This document shows, one piece after another, positions 18,769 through 29,600 of a DNA stretch of 64,000 nucleotides. Position 1 is the stretch's first letter. Every line of letters starts with the position of its first letter. Source of the stretch: Aurantiochytrium sp. KH105 (lineage: Eukaryota > Sar > Bigyra > Thraustochytrida > Thraustochytriidae); assembly GCA_003116975.1 (NCBI GenBank), contig BGKB01000103.1:62001-126000 (forward strand), read 5' to 3'. Position numbers and translations under genes: made by a program. The notes below the pieces were generated by a model that saw only the letters and a list, made by a program, of their open reading frames with translations, did no database searches and was not told the DNA's origin.

Positions 18769-20793
18769 ATGGCGTCCGGCGCGGGCTCGGACGTCGGCGG
18801 CGGCGGCGGAGGAGGAGGAGGGCCTCGGCTGGACGGGGAGCTGTACGCGAGCATCCGCGCGAGGCAGGAGACGAACCTCTCTGCGGAGGTGGAGGGCCTC
18901 GTGCGCGAGACGAGCGCGCTGCTCAGCCCCGCGCCAGCGACGGCTGCAGGCGCGGGCGCGACGGGGTCCGGAGGCCTCGATGCGGACGGGAATGCAGACG
19001 CGAGGCTAGGCCCCGACGGCCAGCCCGAGTCACCCGCCATCGCGGATCTGCGGCGCGCCATGAAGCTGCTTGAGCAAAAGGAGGCCGACTTGGAGCTGGC
19101 CGCCAAGATTGGCGACGCGCTTTTTCAGGAAAACACAAGGCTCCGCAAGGAAAATCAGGGCACCGAAGCTCTTCGTGACGAACTCGACGCACGAGACGAA
19201 GAGCTTTTGGCTGCTCGCGAAGAAACCAAGTCGCTTAAGCGCAGGCTCGAGCTGCTCAATACCACCTTGCTTCAGGCAGACGCTTCGAACAGCCAACTCA
19301 CAGAGCAGCTTCGTGCTTTTCAGGAGCAGAGCTTGCATGCTACGTCGCCGGCTGTTCACCGAACAGCTGCATCGCCAGGGTCTCCCAACCTGTCACGTAC
19401 TGTCGCGCACGAATCCATCGACGGCTCGATAACTCGCTTCAGTGGTGTGAATACACAAGCAATCTCGTCACCAGGCTCCCCGGGCACAACTCTAGAGGAC
19501 GGTGCTGCAGATCGTGTATTGCCGGATTCTGACGACGCCGTCGAACTTGCAGCTCAAGACCTTGACGTCGCGCTTGAACGCGCCGAAAAGTGGCGAACGC
19601 GGGCTCTCGAGGCAGAGGCGCAGGTCGAAGCGATCGGTGCACAAAATGCCGACACGATCGCGAGCTTACGCGACAAGGTAGACGTTTTAGAAATAGCTCT
19701 GCATCGTGCCAAGAAGGAACGTTCGCGCTCCGACATGCTTGAAGCAGCCTCATCTCGCGCATCCGAGGAACGCGACGATTTGTCGCGCGAGATTGAACTC
19801 CTCCAAGCAGACCTCGAACTGCTCACACAGGAAAATATGCAACTGCGCGCTGATCTTGAGGAGTCTCAGGGCATCATTGGCGCGCGGAATACGCGCGAAG
19901 ATCGCGCCGCAAGTGAACTGTCCAGGGGCCCAGGTCCCGAAGTACCGCACGTGCCCTCGCTCGAGGACGAATTGCGAGGCCTTCGCGTATCACGGGACTC
20001 TGTCTCGTCTGTCACGGATGGACCCGTCGTGCGGGCCCCCAAGCCAGCGTCTGCCGGGAGAGCTGATGATAGCGAAGATCTGGATCTTCTCTTCTTCCAT
20101 TTCCATATGACTGCAATGAGCTGTATGAGTCATTTTTCACAAGCCGGATCTGCAGGCGACAAAATGATTTCACCGGCCACGCTCAACACCATCAATACGA
20201 TGGACACCCGGAGGATGTACAATGATGCGATTGAGCGTGGAATCCCTCCTCACCACTGGATTGGTTACATTCGAGATTGTTTTGCACAAGCGCATCTTCG
20301 ATCGCTTCTCAAGGAAGGCGGAAATGCATATCGCGGTCTTGCAGGTCCTCCGCCTTCTTCCCAAGATGGCGAACGAAATCGAGCGTCCTCTTTTGCATCT
20401 CTTCCTGAAGGAAGTCAATCCTACTTGGCTCCCTCGCGCGTCTCTTCACAGGGCCACAGCGGCATGAATGCGAATGGCAGCCAAGGACATGGGCAAGGAC
20501 AAGGAAGTTCGAGCATGTTTGCGCGACTCTTACATTCAGTTGCTCAGTCTCCGCCGCGGCAGCCCACGGACTCCAAGCAAGTGTCGTCTGCCGCTGCTGC
20601 TGCTACTGCTGCTACTGCTGCTGCTCCTTCTCCTTCACCAATCAATGCTTCGGCCTTGGGCTCCTCGTTGCTGCCACCGCGTGTCCCCTCTGTACAGAGT
20701 TCGAGACGAGGTTCTGTCAACGCTCATGAAATTGATGGACTTGCCTCCACAGAAGTCATCATCTCGAGCGATGAGCGGGAAGACATTGTATAG
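18769..20793 (+). CDS. Coiled-coil protein with a CC1-box-like motif (candidate dynein adaptor)
   Basis: 674 residues, single exon. After a poly-Gly N-terminus comes a helical segment with ELAAKIGDALFQEN at 109-122. This matches the CC1 box (AAxxG followed by a Leu/Glu/Asn pattern) of BICD, Spindly, HAP1 and TRAK proteins, which bind the dynein light intermediate chain. Coiled coil continues over about 95-180 and 255-365, separated by Ser/Pro-rich linkers. Around residues 440-525 there is a compact hydrophobic region (DLLFFHFHMTAMSCMSHF, then HHWIGYIRDCFAQAHL) that may be a folded cargo or dimer domain I do not recognise. The tail is Ser/Ala-rich. Adaptor function is inferred from the motif only. 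Confidence 0.78.
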   Translation: MASGAGSDVGGGGGGGGGPRLDGELYASIRARQETNLSAEVEGLVRETSALLSPAPATAAGAGATGSGGLDADGNADARLGPDGQPESPAIADLRRAMKLLEQKEADLELAAKIGDALFQENTRLRKENQGTEALRDELDARDEELLAAREETKSLKRRLELLNTTLLQADASNSQLTEQLRAFQEQSLHATSPAVHRTAASPGSPNLSRTVAHESIDGSITRFSGVNTQAISSPGSPGTTLEDGAADRVLPDSDDAVELAAQDLDVALERAEKWRTRALEAEAQVEAIGAQNADTIASLRDKVDVLEIALHRAKKERSRSDMLEAASSRASEERDDLSREIELLQADLELLTQENMQLRADLEESQGIIGARNTREDRAASELSRGPGPEVPHVPSLEDELRGLRVSRDSVSSVTDGPVVRAPKPASAGRADDSEDLDLLFFHFHMTAMSCMSHFSQAGSAGDKMISPATLNTINTMDTRRMYNDAIERGIPPHHWIGYIRDCFAQAHLRSLLKEGGNAYRGLAGPPPSSQDGERNRASSFASLPEGSQSYLAPSRVSSQGHSGMNANGSQGHGQGQGSSSMFARLLHSVAQSPPRQPTDSKQVSSAAAAATAATAAAPSPSPINASALGSSLLPPRVPSVQSSRRGSVNAHEIDGLASTEVIISSDEREDIV

Positions 20794-21387
20794 CCATAAC
20801 CATAAGGTATCTCTTTGAAGAGCTTCTGCCCGCTCACGGGATGAACCGTGCCACCATGGCTTCAAGGTTGGTGTAACGCAGAATTGCATTGTTTCTACCA
20901 GAATACGGCGTTGAGAGAAGCGACCGAAAGGTTGCAAAATCCTTGATGACCTTGCCGACTCGAGCTCGACCTCTTATGGACAACAGTAAAATCAGTCATT
21001 TCTTTTTATTTTTTGCGGGGGGAGAGGGGGAGGGATGGGGTTTCGATGTCCTAGGTCTGAGGAGAGCAAACAGGAAGATTCACAGTCCCAATAACAGCAA
21101 CAGGGGTGGCCTCAGTCCACGTTGGGCACGAAGCGAGGAGATTATGAGGGCAACGACCCAATCAGCATAGGATATGTTGCCAAAAGCAGTAAAATAGGAT
21201 CACGAGACCAGGCGCCGAGACGCTTGCGATTCGAATCTGAAAGACTTTTCATCAAATGGGACCTTTTGAAATTGACTTGAAAAAAAAATGACTTTGATTC
21301 TTTAGATGATTCTATTTGCTACTTCTTGCAGCTGACGCTGAGCGACTTATTTACCACGATGCAAGATCGGAACGTTTGCGTTGCGTC
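20794..21387. other. Intergenic region between convergent genes
   Basis: 3' flanks of the coiled-coil gene (+) and the Pro/Ala-rich gene (-). It includes a GGGGGGAGAGGGGGAGGG purine run near 21017-21035. No gene is seen. Confidence 0.45.
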
Positions 21388-23883
21388 TTATATTTCCAGC
21401 TCTTGCGCCTTGATCACGGTGGTGCTTATCGTAGTCTCGTCACGCAAATCTTTGCAGCTTGTCATGCGCGCTCGCTTCTCCATATTTTGGGCATCGTTCT
21501 CCTTGCCACTGTCCTTGCGGGTAGGGCTCGACTCGTCGGCCGCAAAGACCCTTTGAAAAAGCTTGCGGCTTCCGGCTCTTTGACGCGCGCTGATGGGAGC
21601 ACGAGTACGGAGTGGAGTGACTTGCGCGATTCTGGCCCCACGAGGCTTGCGTTGCGGAGTGACCGGCGGCCTCGTGATGGCGTCGCCGGTGTCTCCGGTG
21701 TTCGCCGGCGTCGCATGATTGATTGCCGTTGTCGTGGTTGCCTGTTTCGGCTGCTGGTTGCCCACAGCCGGAGCCTCGTTTTCCTGAGCACTCACCTCGG
21801 AACTTACGTTTTCGCCTTGAGACTTCTGCTCTTCTCGGCGTTCGACTGGGCGCTCGACTTGGGCCGGGGCAGCGAGAGCACGCGCGCCTTGGGAGGACGC
21901 GCCGTTGGAGGGCTCCATGAGCTCAATTGGTGTACCCGGCTCAGTCGATCTTTCGAATGCAGCTTGCGAAGGCGAAGGCGAAGGCGAAGGCGAAGGCGTG
22001 ACAACTTCGGGGGCTTGACGCGCGATGATGGGAGCACGAGCACGGAGTGGGGTGACTTGCGCGATTCTGGCCCCACGAGGCTTGCGTTGCGGAGTGACCT
22101 GCGGCATCGCGATGGCGTCGCCGATGTCTCCGGTGTTCGTCGGCGTCGCATGATCGATTGCCGTTGTCGTGGTTGCCTGCTTCGGCTGCTGGTTGCCCAC
22201 AGCCGGAGCCTCGTTTTCCTGAGCACTCACCTCGGAACTTACGTTTTCGCCTTGAGACTTCTGCTCTTCTCGGCGTTCGACTGGGCGCTCGACTTGGGCC
22301 GGGGCAGCGAGAGCACGCGCGCCTTGGGAGGACGCGCCGTTGGAGGGCTCCATGAGCTCAATTGGTGTACCCGGCTCAGTCGATCTTTCGAATGCAGCTT
22401 GCGAAGGCGAAGCCGAAGGCGTGACAACTTCGGGGGCTTGGGCTTGGTTGATTTTCGGAGCGCCGGCTTCCTGCGCTGGGTTCTCGATGACGACAGGAGC
22501 GATCTCCTCTTGCTCTTGCGATACTTCGACTTCGGACACCGCTGGGGCCGTCGTGACCGCAGCCGCGACCTCTTCCACGATGGTTTCGGAAGCACGAGCT
22601 TGCTCCGACGCCTGCTCTTGGGAAGCTTTCTCTTCAATTACGGTCGCAGGGGTTGAAGACTCAGCCGCAATCTCACCCACGCCGATCTCCTGCGTTACAT
22701 TGTCGTGCACGGCAGGAGAACTCACTTGCTCCTCTTTAGGTGCTCCCTCTTCGGGCTCGTGGGAAGCAGCTGCCGCAGGAGCGATTTCCTCCCTGCGGGC
22801 TTCAGAAGGGCGAGCTTGCACCTGAGCCCGCTCGTTGCGATTGCGATTGCGATTGCCATTACCATTGCCTTGAGCGTTTCTGGAGCCCGCTCTTTGCACA
22901 GGACGCGCAGGCCTCGTGGCATTGCGGCGCTTGTTCATGCGGTCTTCAAGGTTGTAGAGCTTGAACGTAGCATGAACACGGGATGCAGCCGACTTTGTTG
23001 GGCGAAGGTACCCAGGAATACGCGGACGATCCCTCTCGACCTTTCTCTCCTGCCCAGGAGGTGTTCTCGCTTCTTGCTCCTGAGCTTGGCCTACTTCCTC
23101 GCCAGCTTCGGGCTCAGAGGGCTGCTGCTCGGCTACGCGCTGGGCTACCGGCATCGAGGCTTCGGGGTCCGTGACGAGAGGCGCGACGGGCGCAGGCTCA
23201 GGCAGCGCCAAGGGCGGCGCGGCGGGAAGTGCCTTGGGCGCTACAACAGGAGCTGGCTCCGGCGCCACGACTGCAGCGGGCTTGGGCGCCGGGATGCGAA
23301 CGGGCCTGGGCGCCGGGACGGGAGCTGGCTCCGGTGCCGCGGCGGGAGCTGGCTGAGGCGTCATAACAGAAGCGACCTTAGGCTCAGGCGCCGGGACGCG
23401 AGCTGGCGTGGGCGCCGGGACGGGAGCTGGCTCCGGCGCCGCGGTGGGAGCTGGCTGAGGCGTCGCAACAGAAGCGACCTTGACAGGCACAGGCGCCGGG
23501 ACGCGAGCTGGCTTGGGTGCCGCGACGCGAGCTGGCCTGGGCGCCGGGACGGAAGCTGACTCCGGTGCCGCGGCGGGAGCTGGCTGAGGCGTCATAACAG
23601 AAGCGACCTTGACAGGCTCAGGCGCCGGGACGCGAGCAGGCGTGGGCGCCGCGACGCGAGCTGGCTTGGGTGCCGCAACGCGAGCTGGCGTGGGCGCCGG
23701 GACGGGAGCTGGCTGAGGCATCGCAACGGAAGCGATCTTGCCAGGCTTGGGCGCCGCGACGCGAGCTGGCTTGGGTGCCGCAACGCGAGCTGGCGTGGGC
23801 GCCGGGACGGGAGCTGGCTCCGGCGCCGCAACGGGAGCGGGCTCAGGCGCAGCCAAGGGCGCTGGATCGGGGATACCATCCAT
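21388..23883 (-). CDS. Pro/Ala-rich repeat protein with internal tandem duplication and KEN box
   Basis: 831 residues, single exon, no recognised enzymatic domain. Residues 1-240 are a (P/A-x-P-x-P-A-P/V) array of units such as APTPARV, APKPARV and APEPAPV. A short basic segment follows (LRPTKSAASRVHATFKLYNLEDRMNKRR, about 295-322), and then a long Gln/Glu/Ala-rich disordered stretch. The C-terminal part is a tandem duplication of about 145 residues (DNA 21581-22015 and 22016-22440): each copy contains RKPRGARIAQVTPLR, EPGTPIELMEPSNGASS and a QPKQATTTTAI segment. Near the end is KENDAQN at 794-800, an exact KENxxxN APC/C degron. The basic patches and TP/SP sites suggest a nuclear, microtubule- or cell-cycle-related role, but this is inference. 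Confidence 0.75.
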   Translation of the reverse strand: MDGIPDPAPLAAPEPAPVAAPEPAPVPAPTPARVAAPKPARVAAPKPGKIASVAMPQPAPVPAPTPARVAAPKPARVAAPTPARVPAPEPVKVASVMTPQPAPAAAPESASVPAPRPARVAAPKPARVPAPVPVKVASVATPQPAPTAAPEPAPVPAPTPARVPAPEPKVASVMTPQPAPAAAPEPAPVPAPRPVRIPAPKPAAVVAPEPAPVVAPKALPAAPPLALPEPAPVAPLVTDPEASMPVAQRVAEQQPSEPEAGEEVGQAQEQEARTPPGQERKVERDRPRIPGYLRPTKSAASRVHATFKLYNLEDRMNKRRNATRPARPVQRAGSRNAQGNGNGNRNRNRNERAQVQARPSEARREEIAPAAAASHEPEEGAPKEEQVSSPAVHDNVTQEIGVGEIAAESSTPATVIEEKASQEQASEQARASETIVEEVAAAVTTAPAVSEVEVSQEQEEIAPVVIENPAQEAGAPKINQAQAPEVVTPSASPSQAAFERSTEPGTPIELMEPSNGASSQGARALAAPAQVERPVERREEQKSQGENVSSEVSAQENEAPAVGNQQPKQATTTTAIDHATPTNTGDIGDAIAMPQVTPQRKPRGARIAQVTPLRARAPIIARQAPEVVTPSPSPSPSPSQAAFERSTEPGTPIELMEPSNGASSQGARALAAPAQVERPVERREEQKSQGENVSSEVSAQENEAPAVGNQQPKQATTTTAINHATPANTGDTGDAITRPPVTPQRKPRGARIAQVTPLRTRAPISARQRAGSRKLFQRVFAADESSPTRKDSGKENDAQNMEKRARMTSCKDLRDETTISTTVIKAQELEI
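21581..22015. repeat. Tandem direct repeat, copy 1 (435 bp)
   Basis: Nearly identical to 22016-22440, offset 435 bp (145 codons), so the reading frame is kept. The copies differ by scattered substitutions and by the number of GGCGAA units (this copy has more, giving PSPSPSPSPS). Confidence 0.9.
22016..22440. repeat. Tandem direct repeat, copy 2
   Basis: Second copy of the 435-bp unit inside the Pro/Ala-rich gene; shorter because it has fewer GGCGAA hexamers. High identity implies recent duplication or gene conversion. Confidence 0.9.
23160..23870. repeat. Coding minisatellite for Ala-Pro-x-Pro-Ala units
   Basis: Degenerate units of 18-24 bp (for example GGCGCCGGGACGCGAGCTGG and variants) encode the APTPARV/APEPAPV array of the Pro/Ala-rich protein. 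There are also larger blocks of about 120-130 bp ending in a VASVMTPQPAPA-type segment, repeated several times. Confidence 0.85.
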
Positions 23884-25378
23884 GGTGCTCTCGTTGCTTG
23901 CAATGAAGTCTTCGAGAATTCACTCGTGAACGAAGTTGTCAAGTTGCTTGCGTGCGTGCTTACGTGCTGATCTCTCTCTTTTCTTCCTCTTCTCAGCTTG
24001 GTCTTTTCGAACTCTGTGATCTCTCGAGGTGGCTGCGATGCGGGTTTGCTCTCGCGAGAAAACTCTGCCTGCCATCCTTGCCCGTGCCCAGCGCTGCACG
24101 CCACTTTTGCATAGCGCATCCGTGCTCTTTGGCCCTCCTTGGCGCCTGCTCGGCGTTTCCGCCCCCCTCCTGCCTCTGGCATCCCGCATCACTGTGCACC
24201 CGCCAGCCCTCTTCCGTCTCGCCGAGCCCGTTTTCCCCGCGCTCGGCCGCCACCTGCCGTTTCCCGCCCCGCGCCCTGAAATCGCGCCTCTGACGCGGCC
24301 GCCGGCCGCCCCACCCCGCCCGGCCGATACCCCGCGGGCCGACCCTCCTCGCCTCGCGTCGCCGCGCGCAACGGGCAGCCAGGCAGGCGGGCGGGCGGGC
24401 GGGCAGACAGGCGGCTGCGTGCCTGTCGTTCGCCCCAGGCTCGCGAGCCCCGGTCTGACCCCCGGGACTTCCCACAGGGTCAACTCGTCCTCCCTGCCCG
24501 GCCAAGAAGGCGGCGCGGCCGGCCCCGGGGGGGCACCGTGGGCGCCGCCCGGCAGACCCGCACCGGGCAGGCGACGCGCAAGACTCGGCGCGAGGGCGCC
24601 GAGCGTGCCGGAGGGAGGGCGCGCGAGGCGCGCGAGGCGGCGCGCGCGGGGCGACGCCCGGCCCGCGGGTCGTCGCCGGCGAATGAGGGGCGCCGCGGCG
24701 GCAGGTAAGGGGTGAATGCGGGCGAGGCGAAGACAGCTCCAGCCCAGCCCAGCCCGGCGCAGCCCCGCCCCGCCGCGGCGCGGCGCGCCAGCGCCGGCGA
24801 GCCCGCCCGCCCGCGGCGAACGCCGCCCGCCGCGAGGGGTCAAGCGCGCGTGGGCGGCCGCGCTCGCTTGGCGCGGCGCGGCGAGGCGCAGCGACGCGGG
24901 GCGAGGCGGGGCCAGGGATTTCTCTTTGCTTGCGGTTTTTATTTTTTATTTATTGTTTGACTAGCCGCGTCATGGCTTGCCCAAGCATCTACGTCGGGAC
25001 GGCCGAGGGTCAGTTCGGGAATGGGTGGCGGCCAGCAGCTCGGCGCCACCGGCGTCCGCGCGCAGGTCAGCACGCGCCAGGAACCTGAGGAGAAAAGTCC
25101 CCAGCATTCTTCGTTTCGAATCCCTGTGCTCGCTCGCAGCGATTGCGTGGCGACCCGCGGCGACTCGTCGTCAGCGAGCTCCCGCGAGCTTGTGGCCAGC
25201 CAGCCGCGAAGGGAGCGAGCGAAGCGACGAGCTAGCTTACCCCGGGGAAGAATGACCCCAGGCAGGACTCGGGAGCCATGGCCGGCTCGTGCTGGGCGCC
25301 ACCGATCAAGCCCGGTGAGAAAGGAAACGGGAGGACAAACAGACTGGCCGGTGGTAGAACGCGTCTGATGATTGTACT

Positions 25379-25401
25379 CCCCCCCCCCCCCCCCCCCCCC
25401 C
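25379..25401. repeat. Poly-C homopolymer tract (23 bp)
   Basis: Twenty-three consecutive C residues followed by CT/CCA-rich sequence; G-quadruplex-capable on the minus strand and prone to assembly length error. Confidence 0.95.
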
Positions 25402-25629
25402 TCCTCCCCCACCCCCTTTCCCCACCCGAGATCTTTCGGTTCCCGATCGGCTCCTCGTTAAATTCATTTCCTCACTCACTCGCTCACTGCTCTCTCGCTC
25501 TCTCGATCTCTCGCTCTCGCTCTCACTTCCTTCATGTTTGCCCAGGAGGTTCGCTCTCAGCAGACCGTCGCCGGCGAGACCAGGAACAGCCTGTAAACCA
25601 TGTCTCTGCGCGCGTCGCGAGGCAGTCAC

Positions 25630-25728
<99 letters not shown>
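25630..25728. repeat. CTTG tetranucleotide microsatellite
   Basis: About 24 uninterrupted CTTG units, the longest perfect microsatellite in the window. The same unit occurs in short form at 136-162 and at 40626-40643. Confidence 0.95.
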
Positions 25729-26090
25729 TGCCAAAGGCAGCCAACTTGACGCCAGGACGGGAGTCGAGTCATAATAGCTTGCGTCAGACGCCAACGCTGT
25801 CCTGGTGGGCACCCACAGTGATCGTTCAAAAGGAAAAAACGAAGTCGAGGGCGGAACGCGTCGGTGCATCGTGCTACATGTTTGGATACTTGACTCGTAG
25901 CGAGCCTCGTACAAACGCGGCGCGAGGAAAATGGAACGCGAGAGCCAGTCTGTCGCTCTATCCGGAAACTCAATGGATCGTACCGTATTCTTTGCTGAGG
26001 CAGATCGACTTCGGCTCCTGGGCTCTTCGGTTTGATCGTTGCTTCCTACCTGGCAGTCATCTTCCCGGGGATTTGGAAAATACGAACGAG

Positions 26091-26138
26091 GAAAAAGAAA
26101 AGAAAAGAAAAGAAAAGAAAAGAAAAGAAAAGAAAAGA
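26091..26138. repeat. AAAAG pentanucleotide microsatellite
   Basis: About nine GAAAA units, purine-only on the + strand, not in a supported gene. Confidence 0.9.
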
Positions 26139-26680
26139 AGACGAAATGACTGTCGCCACACTATTGCGACCACTCATGGCTTCGCTTCGTTCCCTTGGCC
26201 TAGTGGACTGGCGACGCCACCCGCGTTGAGCTCTCTGCTAACGGAAGGGGGTCTTGCGCATTCTGTATTGAGCCTGTCGCTGTACTGGATGCACAACGCG
26301 GGTAACCAAGCTGAGGTTGTGAGCAGAGAAGCCGAGCCTGCGTGCGCTTGATCGGGCTGACTATTTGTCTTACGGGCCCTTATTCTTGAGCTCTTATTGA
26401 AGCACTTTCATCCTCTGTCAATTTTTTTTATAATTTTAATGACCTGGCAGCCGGGCCTCGGCGCTTTCCATGCTTCGCATCGTGATTTCGACGTGGTTGG
26501 AGGCTTGTACGTGTGTACTCTGGAACAGCGTAGCAACAGAGAGAGGGCTACGTTCTAGGCCTATCCCGCTTGCCAGGGCGTTTTCAAAAACAAATCAAAC
26601 TTCGTTCTTTTTTGGTTCACTATTACTTGCACAGGAAAAAAGGGACAGACGCCTGGCGAAGCAACTCCTTTCCGAAAGAC

Positions 26681-29600
26681 TTAGACGGAGAGCAACGATT
26701 GGCCTCTCTCATCCACGACCGAAATGGACGTGACATGGCTTGACACAACGCTCTTGGCGAAACAGGGAAGCGCTATACGATTGCCTGCGCCAAGAAGATC
26801 CATGAGTGGTGTTGCACGATTAACTTCGGGCCCCACAAGACTCTGCAAATGCGCGAAGCGAACGCGAATTGAGACGCGACGACCGCTGTCCGTGATTACC
26901 TCGAGTGCCACACAACGATCTCTGCATACGTGCGCGCACAATTTGTTAGCCATCAATTTAATATCCATTCGTAAGAAGATGAACGTACCTTTCTGCTTTC
27001 GCAGCATCTTGTAAGCTGACAGGGACCTCGCTCGGCATGAAACGCCACGAGTTCTCCCTATTCAACGAAGACTTCTTGGCCCAGCCGACACGCTTCAATT
27101 TACCACGTAGCAAACCAATCTGATCTCCTTCACCCAGATTCCCCGCGCCATGCTCGGCAAAGTGCAACATGGGCAACTCCACGGTGCTAGCCTTGAGATG
27201 CGCTCGAGCAGATTTTGAGAGCGAAACATAACGGACCAACAGGGGCATAAGGACAGAGATGTCATCACGTCCATCCGTGATTGCGCATTCCAACTCCTCA
27301 TTTCGAGGTGGCACGAAACCTGGTTCCTCCACGTTGCGACACCACAAAAGCCCCTTCATCTTGGGACTTAGATCCATCACACCAAGAGGTCCAGGTAAAA
27401 AACCGAGCTCTTCCTTGAGACCGTCGATCGGCAAGGCCTGGGTTGAAACTGCACCAAGAGGCGCGTCGGTCCACATGATGCGCTCCACGGAACACATTGA
27501 ATCAACAAGAAGCGTCCGTACAGACAAATGCAAAGCTGCGCGCAAAAGAAGCCACCCACCTTTGGGGCAGACGCTTTGTACAGTCGATGCGAGACGCGCA
27601 TCAGATACATCTACCCGCCAAACTTCAGGACCGCTCCACGTTGTAACAAAGAAGCTCCGTCCTGCCGCGTGCAACACACGGCATACCACCTCGCAGCGCC
27701 GACCGGGAGGGCAGGTCTCTGCAAAATGCAGTCGTACTCGCATGGACGGGACACTTTCGCACTTTGCAGGGCTATCGACTCGCGTTGCGTCCGAGTCCGC
27801 ACTCACGAGCAACCGTGTGATACTTCGTTGCTCAATTTGAAACGACCCAATTGATGCTTGCAAGACATCACTCCAGCCGAGAGAAGATTCCTCGCCCCAC
27901 CCTCCAGTAAAGCTCGAAGAAGTACTTTCTGTGTCCGTCGAATTCTCCGTATCGTTGAATAGATACAATGGCCGCGAGGTGAGCGTGACCAAGTTCTCGA
28001 GCTCAAAGAGACCCCCGCTGTCTTCCCCAAGAATGCCCATGAAACGAAAGACATGCTGAGGGGCAATAAGAAGTTCGCAATACCATCTCGTCTTTTGCGC
28101 ATGCATTGCAAGCAAGACCGAGCTGTATCGCATTGCAGGGGGCGCAAGTTTGGCCTCGAGCGTGGCTTCTCCATTTTGTACCAAAAGTGCCTCGCGCAGA
28201 ATTGCACCAGCCACGTAGCCGCGCAAGGTTTCTACATGGTAGCGAGGTCGCCGCGGATTCAAAATTGCGGTCCATGACGGGTCAATTGCAGGTGATCCAG
28301 CTGTGGATTTCGCTGGGCCATCGTCCACGTCGGTCGAAGCGCCCCTCGGACTTCCTTCGCTAATAAAACTCTGTGTACGCGTCGGTTTTTCCTTGGCGGC
28401 ACGGGCATAGAGACTTTCCCCCGTTAGAGCACGGTGAAGAAGTGAGGGGTCCTGAGGATCGAGGATGGGCGGACACTCGGCATGCGTCTCAAGAATGCGC
28501 ACCAGGCCAGAAGCAACAATGGTTGCTTTCGAAGCACACGATGGCAAAGGCTGCGACGCCTCAGCGAATGCTCTGCTATTATGCAAAGACAAACGGGTCC
28601 ATGGCCAATGCAGCGAGAGGCGGGATCCTTCGAGGTCAGAGGCCACGTTCGCGCCCGCGAGGTGTTCAAGTTGGTCCATCATGCGCGCGATAAAATCGTA
28701 CGAGGCCACAGCTGAAGAGTGCTCACGCTTCACGGGCCCTTTGCCCATCGGGGAGTCGCTCGCGACATCAGGTCGTCCAGCTCGGGGTAAGATGACTTGA
28801 ATCGGCAAGCCCGGTGGGTATTTGCTTTGCTGAAGTTCGCTGTGATCATAGTCAACATGTTCATCTGGCGGCGTGGAAGCGTACGCGACAACGACACAAT
28901 CGAGCACGAGAAGTCGGCCTGTCCGAGATGCGCTGCGAACAAAGACCTCGATGGAACCCGCTGCTTCGCGCTCGCCCGGAAGCTCTCCCAAAGGCTCGCC
29001 TTCTGCGTGAAGTTGCTCGGAGAGACGCTGAGAAAATTTAGAGCGCGCTTTGGTGAGCAACGCATGGAAACGGCCATTAGCTGTGATGAGGTTCGCAGAC
29101 GACAAATGCAAAGTGCTATGGGTCGCTGCATCAGAGTGCACCATGCGACGATTTGGACTCACACGAATGGCCTGCTCCTGACGCATCATCGACGCCACTG
29201 TCTTTGCAGAGGTCGAAACCTCATTGGCTTCTTGCTTTTGCAATTGATTGGCAAACCACGCCGTGCCTGTCACGTGGTCAACGGAGCTACCGCGCGAGGA
29301 CTCGGCCTCTTGGATCTGATCGTCGTCGTTGTCGTCGATCTCGCTTAGTGAGAGATCTAATCTTGCGCGATGGGTGTCCTTTCGTGCCTTAGCATTGCGC
29401 AAAGGCTCCTTCTTGACTCGAGAAGCCACTTCCTGAGAGAGAAAGGTGGAAGGAGTGACATCAGTGTCCATAGCCTCGCGCGATCGATGGCGGTGGATCT
29501 CGTCGTGACCGCTGACCTCGGCTGCGTCCTGATCGTCATCATCGACATCGTCATCAGAATCAAGATCCTCGATCTCTTCTAGCTCCACCACCTCTGCAAC

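Larger units (their letters stand above)
23884..26680. other. Gene-poor, repeat-rich intergenic region
   Basis: About 2.8 kb with no supported gene. 24200-24920 is extremely GC-rich; open frames on both strands there are mirror images and low-complexity. Microsatellites lie at 25379-25401 (poly-C), 25630-25728 (CTTG) and 26091-26138 (AAAAG). It probably contains the promoter of the Pro/Ala-rich gene (left) and the 3' flank of the 26681-30692 gene (right). I found no LTR, terminal inverted repeat or transposase fragment. Confidence 0.5.

Noticed and set aside
21215-21250. GATTCGAATC as a possible T-arm of a tRNA
   Set aside because: It is a self-complementary decamer with no other tRNA arms on either strand.
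23920-24843. 307-codon minus frame and 228-codon plus frame in the GC-rich spacer
   Set aside because: Both are Gly/Arg/Pro/Ala-rich mirror images; no domain, and base composition alone explains open frames.
26185-26260. tRNA-like segment (GGCCTAGTGGACTGG)
   Set aside because: Resembles a D-arm but lacks a T-loop and an acceptor stem pair.
23884-26680. Transposable element in the gene desert
   Set aside because: No terminal repeats, target-site duplications or transposase/reverse-transcriptase motifs were seen; only simple repeats.
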